Of a stretch of 64,000 bases of DNA, positions 1 through 9,149 are shown in pieces. Below the pieces are notes generated by a model. It was given only the letters and a program-made list of their open reading frames with translations, ran no database searches and had not been told where the DNA came from. Every line of letters starts with the position of its first letter. Positions within the stretch are counted from its first letter, which is position 1. Position numbers and translations under genes: made by a program. Source of the stretch: Kaistia geumhonensis (lineage in GTDB: Bacteria > Pseudomonadota > Alphaproteobacteria > Rhizobiales > Kaistiaceae); NCBI RefSeq assembly GCF_030815145.1, contig NZ_JAUSWJ010000001.1:310001-374000 (forward strand), written 5' to 3'.

Positions 1-395
1 CGGATAGGGGCCGTCGTCAGCGGTCGGCGCAACGATCGTGTGTCGTGGCTTCCAGTGCACAGGAATGCGCGCTGGCTGACCGCCACCTTCGAACCGATGG
101 AGATGCGGTCCATCGAGTAGCAGTCGACATTGTCGCCGAGCGCGGAGTACTCGCCCATTTGCAGGTTCCATGGCGCCCAGACGAAGCATGACGGCGCTAT
201 GCGGCATCCGGCTCCGATTTCGGCGCCGAAGCATCTGAGGAGGAAGCGTCGCCATCCATGCAGCGCCCACCGCGGCGTGGGGCGAAACAGAAGCGACCAC
301 GCGAGCGACCAGACCAGACGTCGCAGCAACTGCGACCTGGAACTGAGATTGCGATATTTCAGGGACGAGAAATCTGACGTCATTGGCCGCGACAT
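1..395 (-). CDS. WcaF-like acetyltransferase (colanic-acid type), cut by left edge
   Basis: Reading the minus strand from the ATG at 395 gives an open frame that runs off the left edge (about 131 residues visible). It begins MSRPMTSDFSSLKYRN and continues with FRPTPRWALHGWRRFLLR, FGAEIG, VWAPWNLQMGEYSALGDNV and CTGSHD. This is the N-terminal pattern of the WcaF-type putative colanic acid biosynthesis acetyltransferases, a left-handed beta-helix (hexapeptide) family that transfers acetyl from acetyl-CoA to a sugar. GGAG lies 11 bases before the start; a second in-frame ATG at 383 is less well supported. Its position next to flippase, polymerase and glycosyltransferase genes suggests O-acetylation of the exopolysaccharide repeat unit. 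The C-terminal half is off the window. Confidence 0.85.
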   Translation of the reverse strand, partial: MSRPMTSDFSSLKYRNLSSRSQLLRRLVWSLAWSLLFRPTPRWALHGWRRFLLRCFGAEIGAGCRIAPSCFVWAPWNLQMGEYSALGDNVDCYSMDRISIGSKVAVSQRAFLCTGSHDTRSLRRPLTTAPI

Positions 396-900
396 GGCGC
401 GAGCTGCTCCGATCGAAACGTCCTGGTGCTCGCTGCAGCGGCATTTTCATGCCTCTCGGCACCTTCTGGACTACCAGCGCCGGACCGTACCGCCAACTCT
501 GCCCCCTGCAACCTGTCTGTCGAGCCGAACACGGCTGAGAGCGCCGCACCCTGATAAACACGCCGCCGACGACCGACATCGCGGCTGTCATCTGCGGCGG
601 CTGGACGACCCATGAAACGCGCGGAACACCTCGCAGGGCGGTACTGCTCTGTCAACGCTCCCGCAGGGCACTATATCTTGCTGCATCGCAGCAAGGCAAT
701 GGTCGGCATCAGGCGATCGGACCTCAATCCCTATCAGCGTCGCATGCTCGCCGAGGATCCGGCGGCCTCTCATCTGGCGCTGATGATCCTGTTGCCAGCC
801 CGAAAGTCTGGCCGGTGTCGTCAATGGATGCCCGGGTGGCCGAGCTCGCTTGGCTCGGGCCAGAAAGCGGATCGCGGCTGGGTCAGGAACGCCCGCCGCG
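396..900. other. intergenic stretch without a recognisable gene
   Basis: About 505 bases between the flippase stop and the WcaF-like start. Short open frames exist on both strands but none has a recognisable product or coding-like composition. It contains the CTTGCTGC-ATC-GCAGCAAG dyad at 677-695 and, on the minus strand, a TTGACA hexamer at about 645-650. It probably holds the upstream control region of the acetyltransferase gene. A decayed gene cannot be excluded. Confidence 0.5.
677..695. promoter_or_regulatory. CTGC-N3-GCAG dyad, possible PhaR/AniA-type operator
   Basis: The sequence is a perfect 8-base inverted repeat, CTTGCTGC and GCAGCAAG, around ATC. It fits the TGC-rich CTGC-N3/4-GCAG consensus described for PhaR (AniA), the polyhydroxyalkanoate-responsive repressor of alphaproteobacteria. 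It lies about 280 bases upstream of the acetyltransferase start. The core TGCTGCATCGCA recurs exactly at 18037-18048 and 18367-18378, around ftsB and ahead of pdhA. It could instead be only an RNA hairpin. Confidence 0.4.
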
Positions 901-2256
901 CTAGGCCTCCGCCTTCGCTTCCGAGGTCACGTCGCTCGGCTTCGCCTCCGGCATCGACTGCCTGATCTGCTGAAAGACGCGGAGAAGAATGACGAGATCT
1001 GCCACCACCAGCGCGCAGAGCGTCGGCGTGATGTCGCCGCGGAAGAAGAAGGGCGTGGCGGCACTCGCCAGGTAAACCGTCAGCGCGATGTGCCCGAAAG
1101 ACGACTGGCGATTCTCGGACAACAGTTGGCTGCCGAGCGCCATCCATGCCGAGCAGAACGATGCGGCCAGTCCGAGCAGGGCAAATGTCAGATGGGACGA
1201 GCTCAGCTTGCCGTGTGACATCTGCTGGAGAATCTGCGGGCCGAACACGGTCAGGCCGATCGCCACCGGCGCCATGATGGCAAGGCTGAGCGCGATGTTC
1301 AGTCGGAGCAGTCTCCGCCAGAGGCGCGTGTTGCCGGACATCTTGACGTGGATCAGTTCGGGGATGCTGGCCCGGGTCAAGAGACCGGAGAACTGGAGCG
1401 GGATACGCGTCAGCATGCGCGAAGTGCTGAAGGCGGCCGCGGCTGCGGGCCCGAGAAACCAGCCGATTGTCAGGACGACGCCCTGAAGCCCCAGCGAGTT
1501 GGACAGGGTCAGTGAGAGCGCACCGAGCGAGGGCTTCAGCAACGACTTGAGCGTCGCCATGTCGGCGTGCTTGATGCCCTGCCGAGCCCAGGGCTCGAAT
1601 TTGCGGGCAAGGGACGTTGCCACGACAAGGCCAAGCACCTGGCAGCTCAACTGTCCGAGGGCAGCGCCGATGATCCCGCCGCCCAGAAGGGCGATCGAGG
1701 CGACCGTCAGGCCGTTGACGAGGAACAATGTGTCCACGATCAGCGCGCTGACCGCGAACTTGTGGGTTGCCTGAAAGATACCTCGCTGGATGCTCAGTTG
1801 CAGGCTGAGAAAGGCGTAGCAGGCCGAAAGCGCGATCGCGATCGAGATCTCGCGCGGTGTGAAGGGCGACGATGCGGTCGCGGTATCCGGGTGACCAAGC
1901 TGCCAGATGATGGCTCCGGTCGCCACCGCGACGCAGATGGTCGCCGTCATTGCCGTGAGAAAGAGCCAGGCCGACTGGAACGCCTTGAGCGCCTCATTGT
2001 GCTGGCCCCGCGCGACAGCCTGCGTCATCCTAACTGCCACGGCCTGCCCCAGACCGAAGTCGGACAGTGCGATGAAAGTCGGTATGGCTGTCACCATCAG
2101 CCAGACGCCATAGCCCGCTCCACCCCAGGAGTAGGTGAGCGCCGGCACCAGGACGATCTGGACAATCAGGATCCACACCTTGCCCAGCAGGCCGGCTCCG
2201 AACCCGTTGATGAGCCTGCGTGCGGTCGGATGGCTGAGGATCGCCTTGAGGTTCAC
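901..2256 (-). CDS. polysaccharide flippase (Wzx/MATE-like membrane protein)
   Basis: A 451-residue, strongly hydrophobic protein with about 12 predicted membrane segments. It has the usual features of oligosaccharide flippases: an N-terminal FGAGLLGKVW segment entering the first helix, the SDFGLGQAVAVRM loop after the second, and later paired helices. The family moves undecaprenyl-linked repeat units across the inner membrane. The start is GTG at 2256 with GGAG nine bases upstream; no ATG occurs until after the first helix. The charged C-terminus (SDVTSEAKAEA) is cytoplasmic. It lies between the acetyltransferase and a polymerase-like gene on the same strand, as expected of a Wzx/Wzy-dependent cluster. 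The exact substrate is unknown. Confidence 0.85.
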   Translation of the reverse strand: MNLKAILSHPTARRLINGFGAGLLGKVWILIVQIVLVPALTYSWGGAGYGVWLMVTAIPTFIALSDFGLGQAVAVRMTQAVARGQHNEALKAFQSAWLFLTAMTATICVAVATGAIIWQLGHPDTATASSPFTPREISIAIALSACYAFLSLQLSIQRGIFQATHKFAVSALIVDTLFLVNGLTVASIALLGGGIIGAALGQLSCQVLGLVVATSLARKFEPWARQGIKHADMATLKSLLKPSLGALSLTLSNSLGLQGVVLTIGWFLGPAAAAAFSTSRMLTRIPLQFSGLLTRASIPELIHVKMSGNTRLWRRLLRLNIALSLAIMAPVAIGLTVFGPQILQQMSHGKLSSSHLTFALLGLAASFCSAWMALGSQLLSENRQSSFGHIALTVYLASAATPFFFRGDITPTLCALVVADLVILLRVFQQIRQSMPEAKPSDVTSEAKAEA

Positions 2257-2517
2257 GTCGAGCGGCTCCGCAACTAAGATGACGAGGTTCGGATCATGTC
2301 GTTCCGCGCCGCGCCTCTATGCTTAAAAGGACGGACAGACGCGACCGACGGTCGATTATGGCCTGCGGGTCTATGCGCGGCTATGACGGCGGGGGCACAG
2401 TTCCGAAGCCCTCTTCGGTGCAGCGCAGGCCAATTGACGCACCGCACCCATCGCTTCTACCCGGTCAGTGCAAGATCGGTGATCCGCGGCCGTGGCCGCC
2501 TCTGATGGTTGCCCTGA

Positions 2518-3852
2518 TCATCTGGTGAACTGACGGACTCCAGGCCGCCTTACGCCCATCGGCGGCATGCGCCCCACAGGCGGACGACCCGCTGCTGGGC
2601 GACCGAGCGCTCCGATCAGCGTCCGCCTCGCGCTCTCGGTCATTGTGCGAGGCACATCGGACGAAAGGATCATGGCAACGACGAACACGATCCAGCTGAA
2701 CGAGAAGGCGTCGGCCAGATATCCCTCGAAGACGCTGCCCGCGAGGAGTCCCCAGAGAATCCCTTTCGGGATGCCGGCATAAGGTCGCGACGCGATCGGC
2801 AGCCGTGAGGTTCCTGCGTATTGGTAGGCTGCCAGCAGCGTAACAGTCATGAGCAGGATCGGGAACATGATGCCGAAAGTGGCCCATCCTCTCAGGATGC
2901 TGTTCTCCGAGTAACCTTCCATGATCCCGAAGCCGAGCAATGGCTTCTCGGAAACGCGGTCATAGAGGTAGCTCCAGGCTTCGCTGCGCGTATTGCCATC
3001 GCTGCCCCTGTTGTAGGCGTCGAGCGAGAGGATCGATTCCGACGACAGCGCGCCGACGACGGCGACAATGGCAAACAACGCCGCTACCGCCTTCAGTCGC
3101 GGGCTGAAATTCTGCCAGAACGCGCCGTAAGCACCGAAGAGGACGACGATGATCGCCGTGCGCGAACCGGTCAGCACAATCAGGAAAAGGCAGGCGAGCA
3201 TGCAGACGGCAGCAACAATTCTCGGCCACCGACCGCCGATCGACCAGAGGGCGAAGAGCGACATCAGGCAGACCGCCATCTGGACCCCGAGGAAGTTCGG
3301 ATGGGTCGAGGATCCATAAAAGCGCGGATTGCGATTAAGGAACCCGTAGCCGGTGGCGTAGCTGAGGACATTCAAGGCGACGAGGCCCACAGAGAAGGCG
3401 GCCAGCGCCATGACGACGCTGAAGATCATTTCATGACCTGAAAGGCGGCTCCGGCATGAGGCGAAATAGGCGCAGATCGCCATGATGATCACTGCGCCCA
3501 ATCCATATTTCGAGGCCGTATCCGGGTATTGGACCACGACTCTAGCGAAGACGTAGACTGGAAGCATTATTATAAGGAAAGATAGGAAATCGAACTTGAA
3601 TCTCAGGGTGTTCTTGATGAAGAATTCGTACGCAAAGGTTACCCCCAGCAGAGGAAACAGGATGTATTGTCCATAGTTCCTGAGCATGCCGGCGATTGGG
3701 TGGGTGACCATTGCGACGATGGCGTCATCGTAGCCGCTTCGAATGCCGTCGGCGCCCTTGAAGGTCGCCACGGTCATGAGCAGGATGATGCTGATGAAAA
3801 GGCCCTTGTCGATCGAGGGCCGCGGCGGCTGTCCTTTGGACGCGATCAGCAT
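2518..3852 (-). CDS. O-antigen ligase/polymerase-family membrane protein (Wzy-like, copy 1)
   Basis: From the ATG at 3852 this encodes 444 residues (MLIASKGQPPRPSIDKG...) with ten or more membrane segments and a large periplasmic loop containing GSSTHPNFLGVQMA, LTGSRTA and a GNTRSEAW...LLGFG segment. These are hallmarks of the Wzy_C/O-antigen ligase family, which either polymerises repeat units or ligates polymer to lipid A. The open frame extends upstream to about 4392, but that part overlaps the divergent beta-helix gene and does not look coding, so the internal ATG is preferred; its ribosome site is weak. A polymerase role is likely beside the flippase. A second family member lies at 14433-15875. 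Confidence 0.8.
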   Translation of the reverse strand: MLIASKGQPPRPSIDKGLFISIILLMTVATFKGADGIRSGYDDAIVAMVTHPIAGMLRNYGQYILFPLLGVTFAYEFFIKNTLRFKFDFLSFLIIMLPVYVFARVVVQYPDTASKYGLGAVIIMAICAYFASCRSRLSGHEMIFSVVMALAAFSVGLVALNVLSYATGYGFLNRNPRFYGSSTHPNFLGVQMAVCLMSLFALWSIGGRWPRIVAAVCMLACLFLIVLTGSRTAIIVVLFGAYGAFWQNFSPRLKAVAALFAIVAVVGALSSESILSLDAYNRGSDGNTRSEAWSYLYDRVSEKPLLGFGIMEGYSENSILRGWATFGIMFPILLMTVTLLAAYQYAGTSRLPIASRPYAGIPKGILWGLLAGSVFEGYLADAFSFSWIVFVVAMILSSDVPRTMTESARRTLIGALGRPAAGRPPVGRMPPMGVRRPGVRQFTR

Positions 3853-4086
3853 TTGACCATCGTGTTCTCTTGCAAGCCGGCTCACCCAGTCGCAGGGCGG
3901 GCATCGGGCGCGTGCGATCAATCCAGCGGATGGATTTTGCAGTGCACTATGGTGAAGCGGACGCTGTTCGAGGTCAAGCTCGACGATACCTGTGGTCGCG
4001 CAGCTCGCTGCAGCGAGTTGACCGACTGCCCGCCGACGGGCTCCCGCTACGGCCGGCGGCGCCTTTTCGCCACATAGGGATGCACG

Positions 4087-6270
4087 ATGACGCACCGGGT
4101 CATCGGCAATGGAGAACGGCGCATGGCGGGATTCTCTCTGAATGCGGTGCACGCCGCCATCCTCGTCATGCTCGGTACCGGGCTCGCATCTGCGGAGCCC
4201 ACCATCTTTCATGTCAGCGACCCTGTCGGTCCCGGCGACTCGGTCTTCGTTGCTGGCGCGGGACTGGCCTCGACGACGAACGTCGCCATCTGGCCGATTC
4301 CAGGGAAAGACGCGAGCCCGGCATCCGGCGAGAGCCGCGAAGCGCGGGTCATTCGTTCCGATGCGCGATCCCTCGTGTTCGCCGTTCCGCAAGACCTTCC
4401 GAGCGGGACGTACGGGTTTTCGATCCGTGCGCAGGACGGCGTCGCGAAGGGTGTACTGAACGCTCCGACTGTCTATTGGAGCCAGTCCGACCGTGGCCGG
4501 GTTGCTTCGCAGGGCGGCTGGATTCGTGTCGTGGGGCGAAATATTGCGCGGAGTGCCGACGCCCGGCTTGAGCTTTCTCGTGAGGGCGCCGCGGTCGTGC
4601 GGCTCGCGCCTTCACGATTCGATGTCTGGGACGCCTCGTTCGCGGTGCCGTCCGATATTGCGCCTGGGACCTATGCGCTCAACCTCAGCAATGGCGATGC
4701 GGGCGGTACGATCTGGCGGAACGCCGGCGCAGTAACCATCGCCGCGTCCGGGAAACCCCTCGCCGAAACAACAATCAGCATCGCGGATTTCGGCGCTGTT
4801 GGAGATGGCAAGACCGATGCGAGCGATGCAGTCGACGCTGCGCTCGCAGCTGCTGCCGCGAAGGGCAACACAGTGGCGTTTCCTCAGGGGACGTTTCTCC
4901 TTTCAAGAACCATCCAGGTTCCCGACGGCGTTGCCCTCGCGGGCGAGGGCATGGACAGGACCATTCTTCTGCTCGCCGATCTCGACATGCCCCCCGATCC
5001 GCTGATCAACGCCGGCGCTCGCTTTGCATTGCGTGACCTGTCGATTGTTGCGCGGCGCCATCTCGGACTGGTTCGTGCCGGCGCCGTCGGCGACGCGGCG
5101 GGTCCCGAACATGGTGTCACCATAGAACGCGTAAGGATCCGGGCATCCGCGTTCATGAAGCGGCCGAGTCCAGAGGAGCTTCAGAAGAGGCTCGACCTGA
5201 TGATGACGGAGGGGAGGGGCGCTCCAGCCCTTCTTCTCACAGGGCACAACATCCGGGTGAGCGATTGCGACATCGTCACCTCGATGAGGTCGATATTCCT
5301 CGTTGACGCAACAGATGCGGTGGTGTCCGGAAACCACGTCGGCAACGGGCGGCGCGGCTGGTATTCTATCAGCCGCAGCAACAGGGTGTTGATGGAAGAC
5401 AATGAGATCTTCGGGGCCGACCTCCAGGCTTCCGGCGGTGGATTGAACACGCTGGCCGGCGACGAGCCCCGCTCCCAGAACATCCTCGTCAGGAACAACA
5501 CGTTCAGGCTGATGTTCGGCGGCGACAGGGAGCCTCTGACGACCGATGGTCCCGGCGGTTTCTATTACGGGCCAGCCATATCGACGACGCCCAGGTCCGT
5601 TCGCATCGGCGCAGGTGGCGTGACGTCGAGCTCGGGGGACTGGAGCGAGGCGGCCTTCTATGTGGTCGCGGGCGAGGGGGCGGGACAATATGCGCGCGTC
5701 GCTGCCTTTCGCGGTGGTGCCGTGGATATCGATCGCGATCTGGCGGTGCCGCTCGACTCGACATCCGTGATCTCGATCGTTCCTGCCCAAGAAAACTATG
5801 TGATTGTCGGTAATACCTTCGAGGATACCGGTGCGCTGCAGACTTATGGCGGATCGATGGATACCATCTTCGCGGGCAACCGCATGAGGCGCTCGATCGG
5901 GATCATCATCAATGGCGGGGAGTACCGCAATCCGCAGCCGAGCTGGTACGCGCAGGTCCTGGACAATGTCATCGAGAGCGCCAACGGCTTCACGCCAACG
6001 GTGCTGAAAGTGGGCGCCTGGTCGCGAACGAAGAGTCCGCTGGACCGCGTGCTCACATTCGGCACGATCGTCCGCGGCAATCGGCTCGGGCCGATGGTCA
6101 AGCTCGAGGTCTCGGCGACACGAAGCGACTTTCCGCTCGTGGATGGCACGATCGTCGAGCGTAACGAACTCGCAGACGGCAAGGGTGCCGTAGCGGTCAC
6201 TGCTACGGGCGGCAACGTGACGTTGAGAGACAACGCGCCGGAAGGTGGTCTGTCGGGGCTGTCAGACTAG
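4087..6270 (+). CDS. secreted right-handed beta-helix protein (pectate-lyase-3-like)
   Basis: A 727-residue protein. The N-terminus has a positively charged region, a hydrophobic core (LNAVHAAILVMLGTGLA) and a likely signal-peptidase site after ASA. Next come about 170 residues with an Ig/IPT-like look, then ISIADFGAVGDGKTDASDAV, the classic opening of the Pectate_lyase_3 domain. Repeated short beta-strand coils (VLMEDNEI, NILVRNNTF, YVIVGNTFED, GTIVRGNRLG) follow to the end. The start may be 4087 (AGGGA six bases upstream) or 4123 (GGAGA seven bases upstream); both leave a signal peptide. Such proteins in exopolysaccharide loci act as periplasmic lyases, hydrolases or epimerases that trim the polymer. 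Its 3' end overlaps the convergent glycosyltransferase gene by nine bases. Confidence 0.8.
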   Translation: MTHRVIGNGERRMAGFSLNAVHAAILVMLGTGLASAEPTIFHVSDPVGPGDSVFVAGAGLASTTNVAIWPIPGKDASPASGESREARVIRSDARSLVFAVPQDLPSGTYGFSIRAQDGVAKGVLNAPTVYWSQSDRGRVASQGGWIRVVGRNIARSADARLELSREGAAVVRLAPSRFDVWDASFAVPSDIAPGTYALNLSNGDAGGTIWRNAGAVTIAASGKPLAETTISIADFGAVGDGKTDASDAVDAALAAAAAKGNTVAFPQGTFLLSRTIQVPDGVALAGEGMDRTILLLADLDMPPDPLINAGARFALRDLSIVARRHLGLVRAGAVGDAAGPEHGVTIERVRIRASAFMKRPSPEELQKRLDLMMTEGRGAPALLLTGHNIRVSDCDIVTSMRSIFLVDATDAVVSGNHVGNGRRGWYSISRSNRVLMEDNEIFGADLQASGGGLNTLAGDEPRSQNILVRNNTFRLMFGGDREPLTTDGPGGFYYGPAISTTPRSVRIGAGGVTSSSGDWSEAAFYVVAGEGAGQYARVAAFRGGAVDIDRDLAVPLDSTSVISIVPAQENYVIVGNTFEDTGALQTYGGSMDTIFAGNRMRRSIGIIINGGEYRNPQPSWYAQVLDNVIESANGFTPTVLKVGAWSRTKSPLDRVLTFGTIVRGNRLGPMVKLEVSATRSDFPLVDGTIVERNELADGKGAVAVTATGGNVTLRDNAPEGGLSGLSD

Positions 6271-7407
6271 CGGCGCGATCCGCCGGTCCTCGAGAAACGG
6301 GACCGGTTCGACAGGCGATCCCGCATAGATGCGGTTGAACAGATCGAGAATGAAAGTGGCGCCGACGGCGCCCGTGAGATGCGCGCTTGCCCAGGCGGAC
6401 CGCCGCGAGGCGACATCCTGCTCGAGTTGGCGCGTCTCGATGGCGCTGTCGATCGCCGCGGCCACCTTTTGCGGCGTCACCCGTTCGATGACCGCGCCGC
6501 GCCACGGGGCGTCGAGGCAGATCGAGGCGCCGACGCGATCCGACGTGATGACATAGGCACCCGCAAAGAGCGCCTCGCTCACGACAGCGCCCCAGCCGTC
6601 ATCGAGCGTCAGCGACGGCTGGACCAGTATATCCGTGTTCAGGAGGAGATCAGGGACATCGCCCATCGGTATTGCGCCGCGGTAGCTGAAATCGTCGCCG
6701 TGCCCGGCAGCATAGGCTTCCACTGCCGCGGCATCCCGGCCGGTGCCGGCCACCGTCACGCTGATCGGTGAGCGCACATGAGCGAGCGCGTCGAGGAAGA
6801 CGCGGATGCCCTTCTCTGTCACCGTCCGGCCGAGATAGGTCACGCGAACGCGCTGGTTCCCCGATGGCGGGCGACCCGCCGCATAGGCTCTGTCGGGGAG
6901 GAAGTAGGCGAAGGGGTAGATGGTCGATCGCTTGTAGCCGGCCATCCGGAACCAGCCTGGCCCATGGCGCCCGATTCCCAGCACGAAATCGGCATGCCGG
7001 CGGACAGGGCCTTCCGACAGCCAGGACTGGCCGAGCCGGGCCAGCCCCGAAATGCCCTCGAATGCACGTGGTTCGCTCATCAGCCCGAATCTGCGCTGCG
7101 CCTTGAGGACGGCATCGAGCGCGCTGACGATGGACGGCACCCATCGAATGCCCGAGAAGATGTGAACCGTTTCGGGCGACGCCTTCTCGATCAGCGTTCT
7201 GACTTCAGAATCCGATGGGCCGATGATGCAGTCCATCTCGCCCCGCCCGGCCAGTTCCCAGCCCAGCGTGCGCCTGGCCTCGGAGAGATCGGACTGGGCC
7301 ACGTAGGTGATTCCAGAGACTTGGCCCGAGTTCTTGAGAGCCAGGTAGAGGTCCATCTTGTGGGGCGAAACCGACGGCTCCCACATCATGATCTGCCACT
7401 GGTTCAT
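6262..7407 (-). CDS. glycosyltransferase, GT4-like (GT-B fold)
   Basis: A 381-residue protein. The C-terminal half shows the glycosyltransferase group 1 layout: VTYLGRTVTEKGIRVFLDAL at the domain junction, then SVTVAGTG, DILVQPSLTLDDGWGAVVSEAL (the donor-binding E-x7-E region) and GAYVITSDRVG. The N-terminal acceptor half is divergent (MNQWQIMMWEPSVSPHKMDLYLAL). It probably adds one sugar to the lipid-linked repeat unit on the cytoplasmic side. ATG at 7407 has no strong ribosome site. It runs in the same direction as the pyruvyl transferase at 7522-8565, with a 114-base gap. Donor and acceptor cannot be read from sequence. Confidence 0.8.
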   Translation of the reverse strand: MNQWQIMMWEPSVSPHKMDLYLALKNSGQVSGITYVAQSDLSEARRTLGWELAGRGEMDCIIGPSDSEVRTLIEKASPETVHIFSGIRWVPSIVSALDAVLKAQRRFGLMSEPRAFEGISGLARLGQSWLSEGPVRRHADFVLGIGRHGPGWFRMAGYKRSTIYPFAYFLPDRAYAAGRPPSGNQRVRVTYLGRTVTEKGIRVFLDALAHVRSPISVTVAGTGRDAAAVEAYAAGHGDDFSYRGAIPMGDVPDLLLNTDILVQPSLTLDDGWGAVVSEALFAGAYVITSDRVGASICLDAPWRGAVIERVTPQKVAAAIDSAIETRQLEQDVASRRSAWASAHLTGAVGATFILDLFNRIYAGSPVEPVPFLEDRRIAPLV

Positions 7408-7521
7408 CGGCCGTGTTGCCCCGATCGTTTGCCGGAATTCAGACGAAGTGACTGCCGCGGCCCTGTCAACGGCAGACCGCGCAAAGCGGCAGGATGCACG
7501 AACCCATCCCGCCGAAGTGTC

Positions 7522-8565
7522 TCAGCTTTCCAGAGTTCGCTTGAGGAACTCGACCTTGTCCATCATCGCACCCAGGCGGCTCTGGAACACCGCGTCGCTG
7601 CTCAGGAAGGGACGGCGCTTCGATGCGGCGTCCAGCGCCGCGACCATCCTGGTGAGGTCCGGACCTCCGGATGAGGGCGAAGCGTTCGGGGCGGTCGGGG
7701 AAGTCTTCGGCTTGCCGGCCGCCGGTGCGGGGCGTTTCGGCCGCAGCGAGCGCGCAAGCGCCTCCGTACCCCGAACATAGGCATCGAAATAGGGGTTCGT
7801 CGAAAGGCTTTGGCGCATCCTGAAATCGCGAATGGCTGCCGCCGGGGAGTTGTCGCTGAGGAGAAACTTTTTGCCGAATAGGAAGGCGGTGCTGTCCTTC
7901 ATCTGCTGCGAGCGGCTGGGCGCCGGGAGCTTCTGCGGCTGGTAGGCAAGATCCATGGAACTCGCCCAGTCGATCCACTTGAACGAGCTGATGGCGTTGG
8001 AGCTGGCGACCGGAACCCACGGCACGCGCAAGGTGTCGGAGACGATCGCAGCGTGCATCGCGTCGGCGATGACGAGACGGGAGCGGCGCAGCTGCTGGAT
8101 GATCTCGACCGATCCGGCGTGCGGATCGATATAGTCGATACCGAGTTCCCGGCACGCAGCGCGGTAGACGCCGAAACGGTTCACGGTGAGATGCGGCATG
8201 AAGGCGATGCCGGACCGCTCGCTGTCGGGCATGGGGGCGCATTCTTCCAGCGCCGCAAGAAGGATTGCTGAATCCGTTACCGCCAGTTTGCGGTCGATAT
8301 CGAGAATCTCTGCCGTCAGCGGTCCGCGCACCGCCAGAACCGTCCATTTCGGCCCGCCGAAATCCTGCGGCTTCGGTCGATACCCGACGCCGCTACCGAA
8401 CACGAACCACTCCTTTCCGAGCGGCATCTTGTCCGAGAGAATTGTGCCGATTCCGGATAGATACGCGTCAGGCCGCCGCTCGAGGGATGAGCCGAAGAGC
8501 CTGTCCCACATCCACATATTCAGTTCGTCGCCGAAGTTCTTGCTCTTGAAGTAGTAGAGTTGCAT
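7522..8565 (-). CDS. polysaccharide pyruvyl transferase family protein (ExoV-like)
   Basis: From the ATG at 8565 the product is 347 residues and begins MQLYYFKSKNFGDELNMWMWDRLFG, the typical N-terminus of the ExoV-like branch of polysaccharide pyruvyl transferases. Further family signs are YLSGIGTIL, FGSGVGY, AVRGPLTA (the R-G-P-T element), MPHLTVNR and VIADAMHAAIVSD with the conserved His. The family makes pyruvate ketals on exopolysaccharide sugars using phosphoenolpyruvate, giving the polymer negative charge. A longer open frame to 8607 exists, but AGGA ten bases before 8565 and family alignment favour the shorter form. The C-terminal 100 residues are Pro/Ser-rich and variable. Confidence 0.82.
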   Translation of the reverse strand: MQLYYFKSKNFGDELNMWMWDRLFGSSLERRPDAYLSGIGTILSDKMPLGKEWFVFGSGVGYRPKPQDFGGPKWTVLAVRGPLTAEILDIDRKLAVTDSAILLAALEECAPMPDSERSGIAFMPHLTVNRFGVYRAACRELGIDYIDPHAGSVEIIQQLRRSRLVIADAMHAAIVSDTLRVPWVPVASSNAISSFKWIDWASSMDLAYQPQKLPAPSRSQQMKDSTAFLFGKKFLLSDNSPAAAIRDFRMRQSLSTNPYFDAYVRGTEALARSLRPKRPAPAAGKPKTSPTAPNASPSSGGPDLTRMVAALDAASKRRPFLSSDAVFQSRLGAMMDKVEFLKRTLES

Positions 8566-9149
8566 CGGAAGACGATCCTGATCAAACAGCGTTGTTGGCC
8601 AATTCAATTAACATGCACATTGCCCTGCGTCTGGTCCGGCACAGAGCAGGCTCTTCCCGCGCGTCATATGCGGCACACTGTCGAAAACCGGCGCAAAGCA
8701 CGAGTCCGTCACCAGCGACAGCGCCGCCTTTCGGCACGCTGTCTTGTATGGCAAAGGACTAATGTCGCGTCACCACATTTATGTTGCACCGCACACTTTT
8801 GGTCCATAACATGTCGATAATGCGTGAGAGGGGCAAGCCGGATTTCCGGCTCTAGCGGTCGGGCGTTAAGCAATGTGGTTGACAGCGGTCGCAGTACCGG
8901 CCGAGCGGCCGCGCGGTTTGGCCCGGCTTTTCCGACAGGTCGGGAGCCTCAGCGAGACATTGCTTGAGTGCAGCGGTGCCGCCGCGCGGTTTCACCCCGT
9001 GCGAAACGCAATTGCGTTATCTCGAGACCAACTGATGCCGGCCGCCATGGCCGATGAACGTCAGCAGCCACCGACGCGAGCGCCGCAATCGCGCCGCCGC
9101 GGCGATTGCATGTGATCATCTCGACCGTGACAAGCGAAGTGGGCGGGCA
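8566..9149. other. 584-base divergent intergenic region
   Basis: This separates the leftward pyruvyl transferase from the rightward glycosyltransferase and must contain both promoters. No plausible gene is seen in it. It is less GC-rich than its surroundings around 8740-8830 and contains TTATG/CATAA arms (8778-8813) flanking a TTGCACCGCACAC segment, and TTGACA at 8879-8884 followed by GC-rich sequence. I cannot assign a specific regulator. Confidence 0.45.

Noticed and set aside
612-965. Possible small gene on the plus strand in the left gap
   Set aside because: No ribosome site or recognisable sequence, and its end overlaps the flippase coding region.
3853-4392. N-terminal 180-residue extension of the Wzy-like protein
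   Set aside because: It overlaps the divergent beta-helix gene, is not membrane-like, and a methionine start fits the family at 3852.
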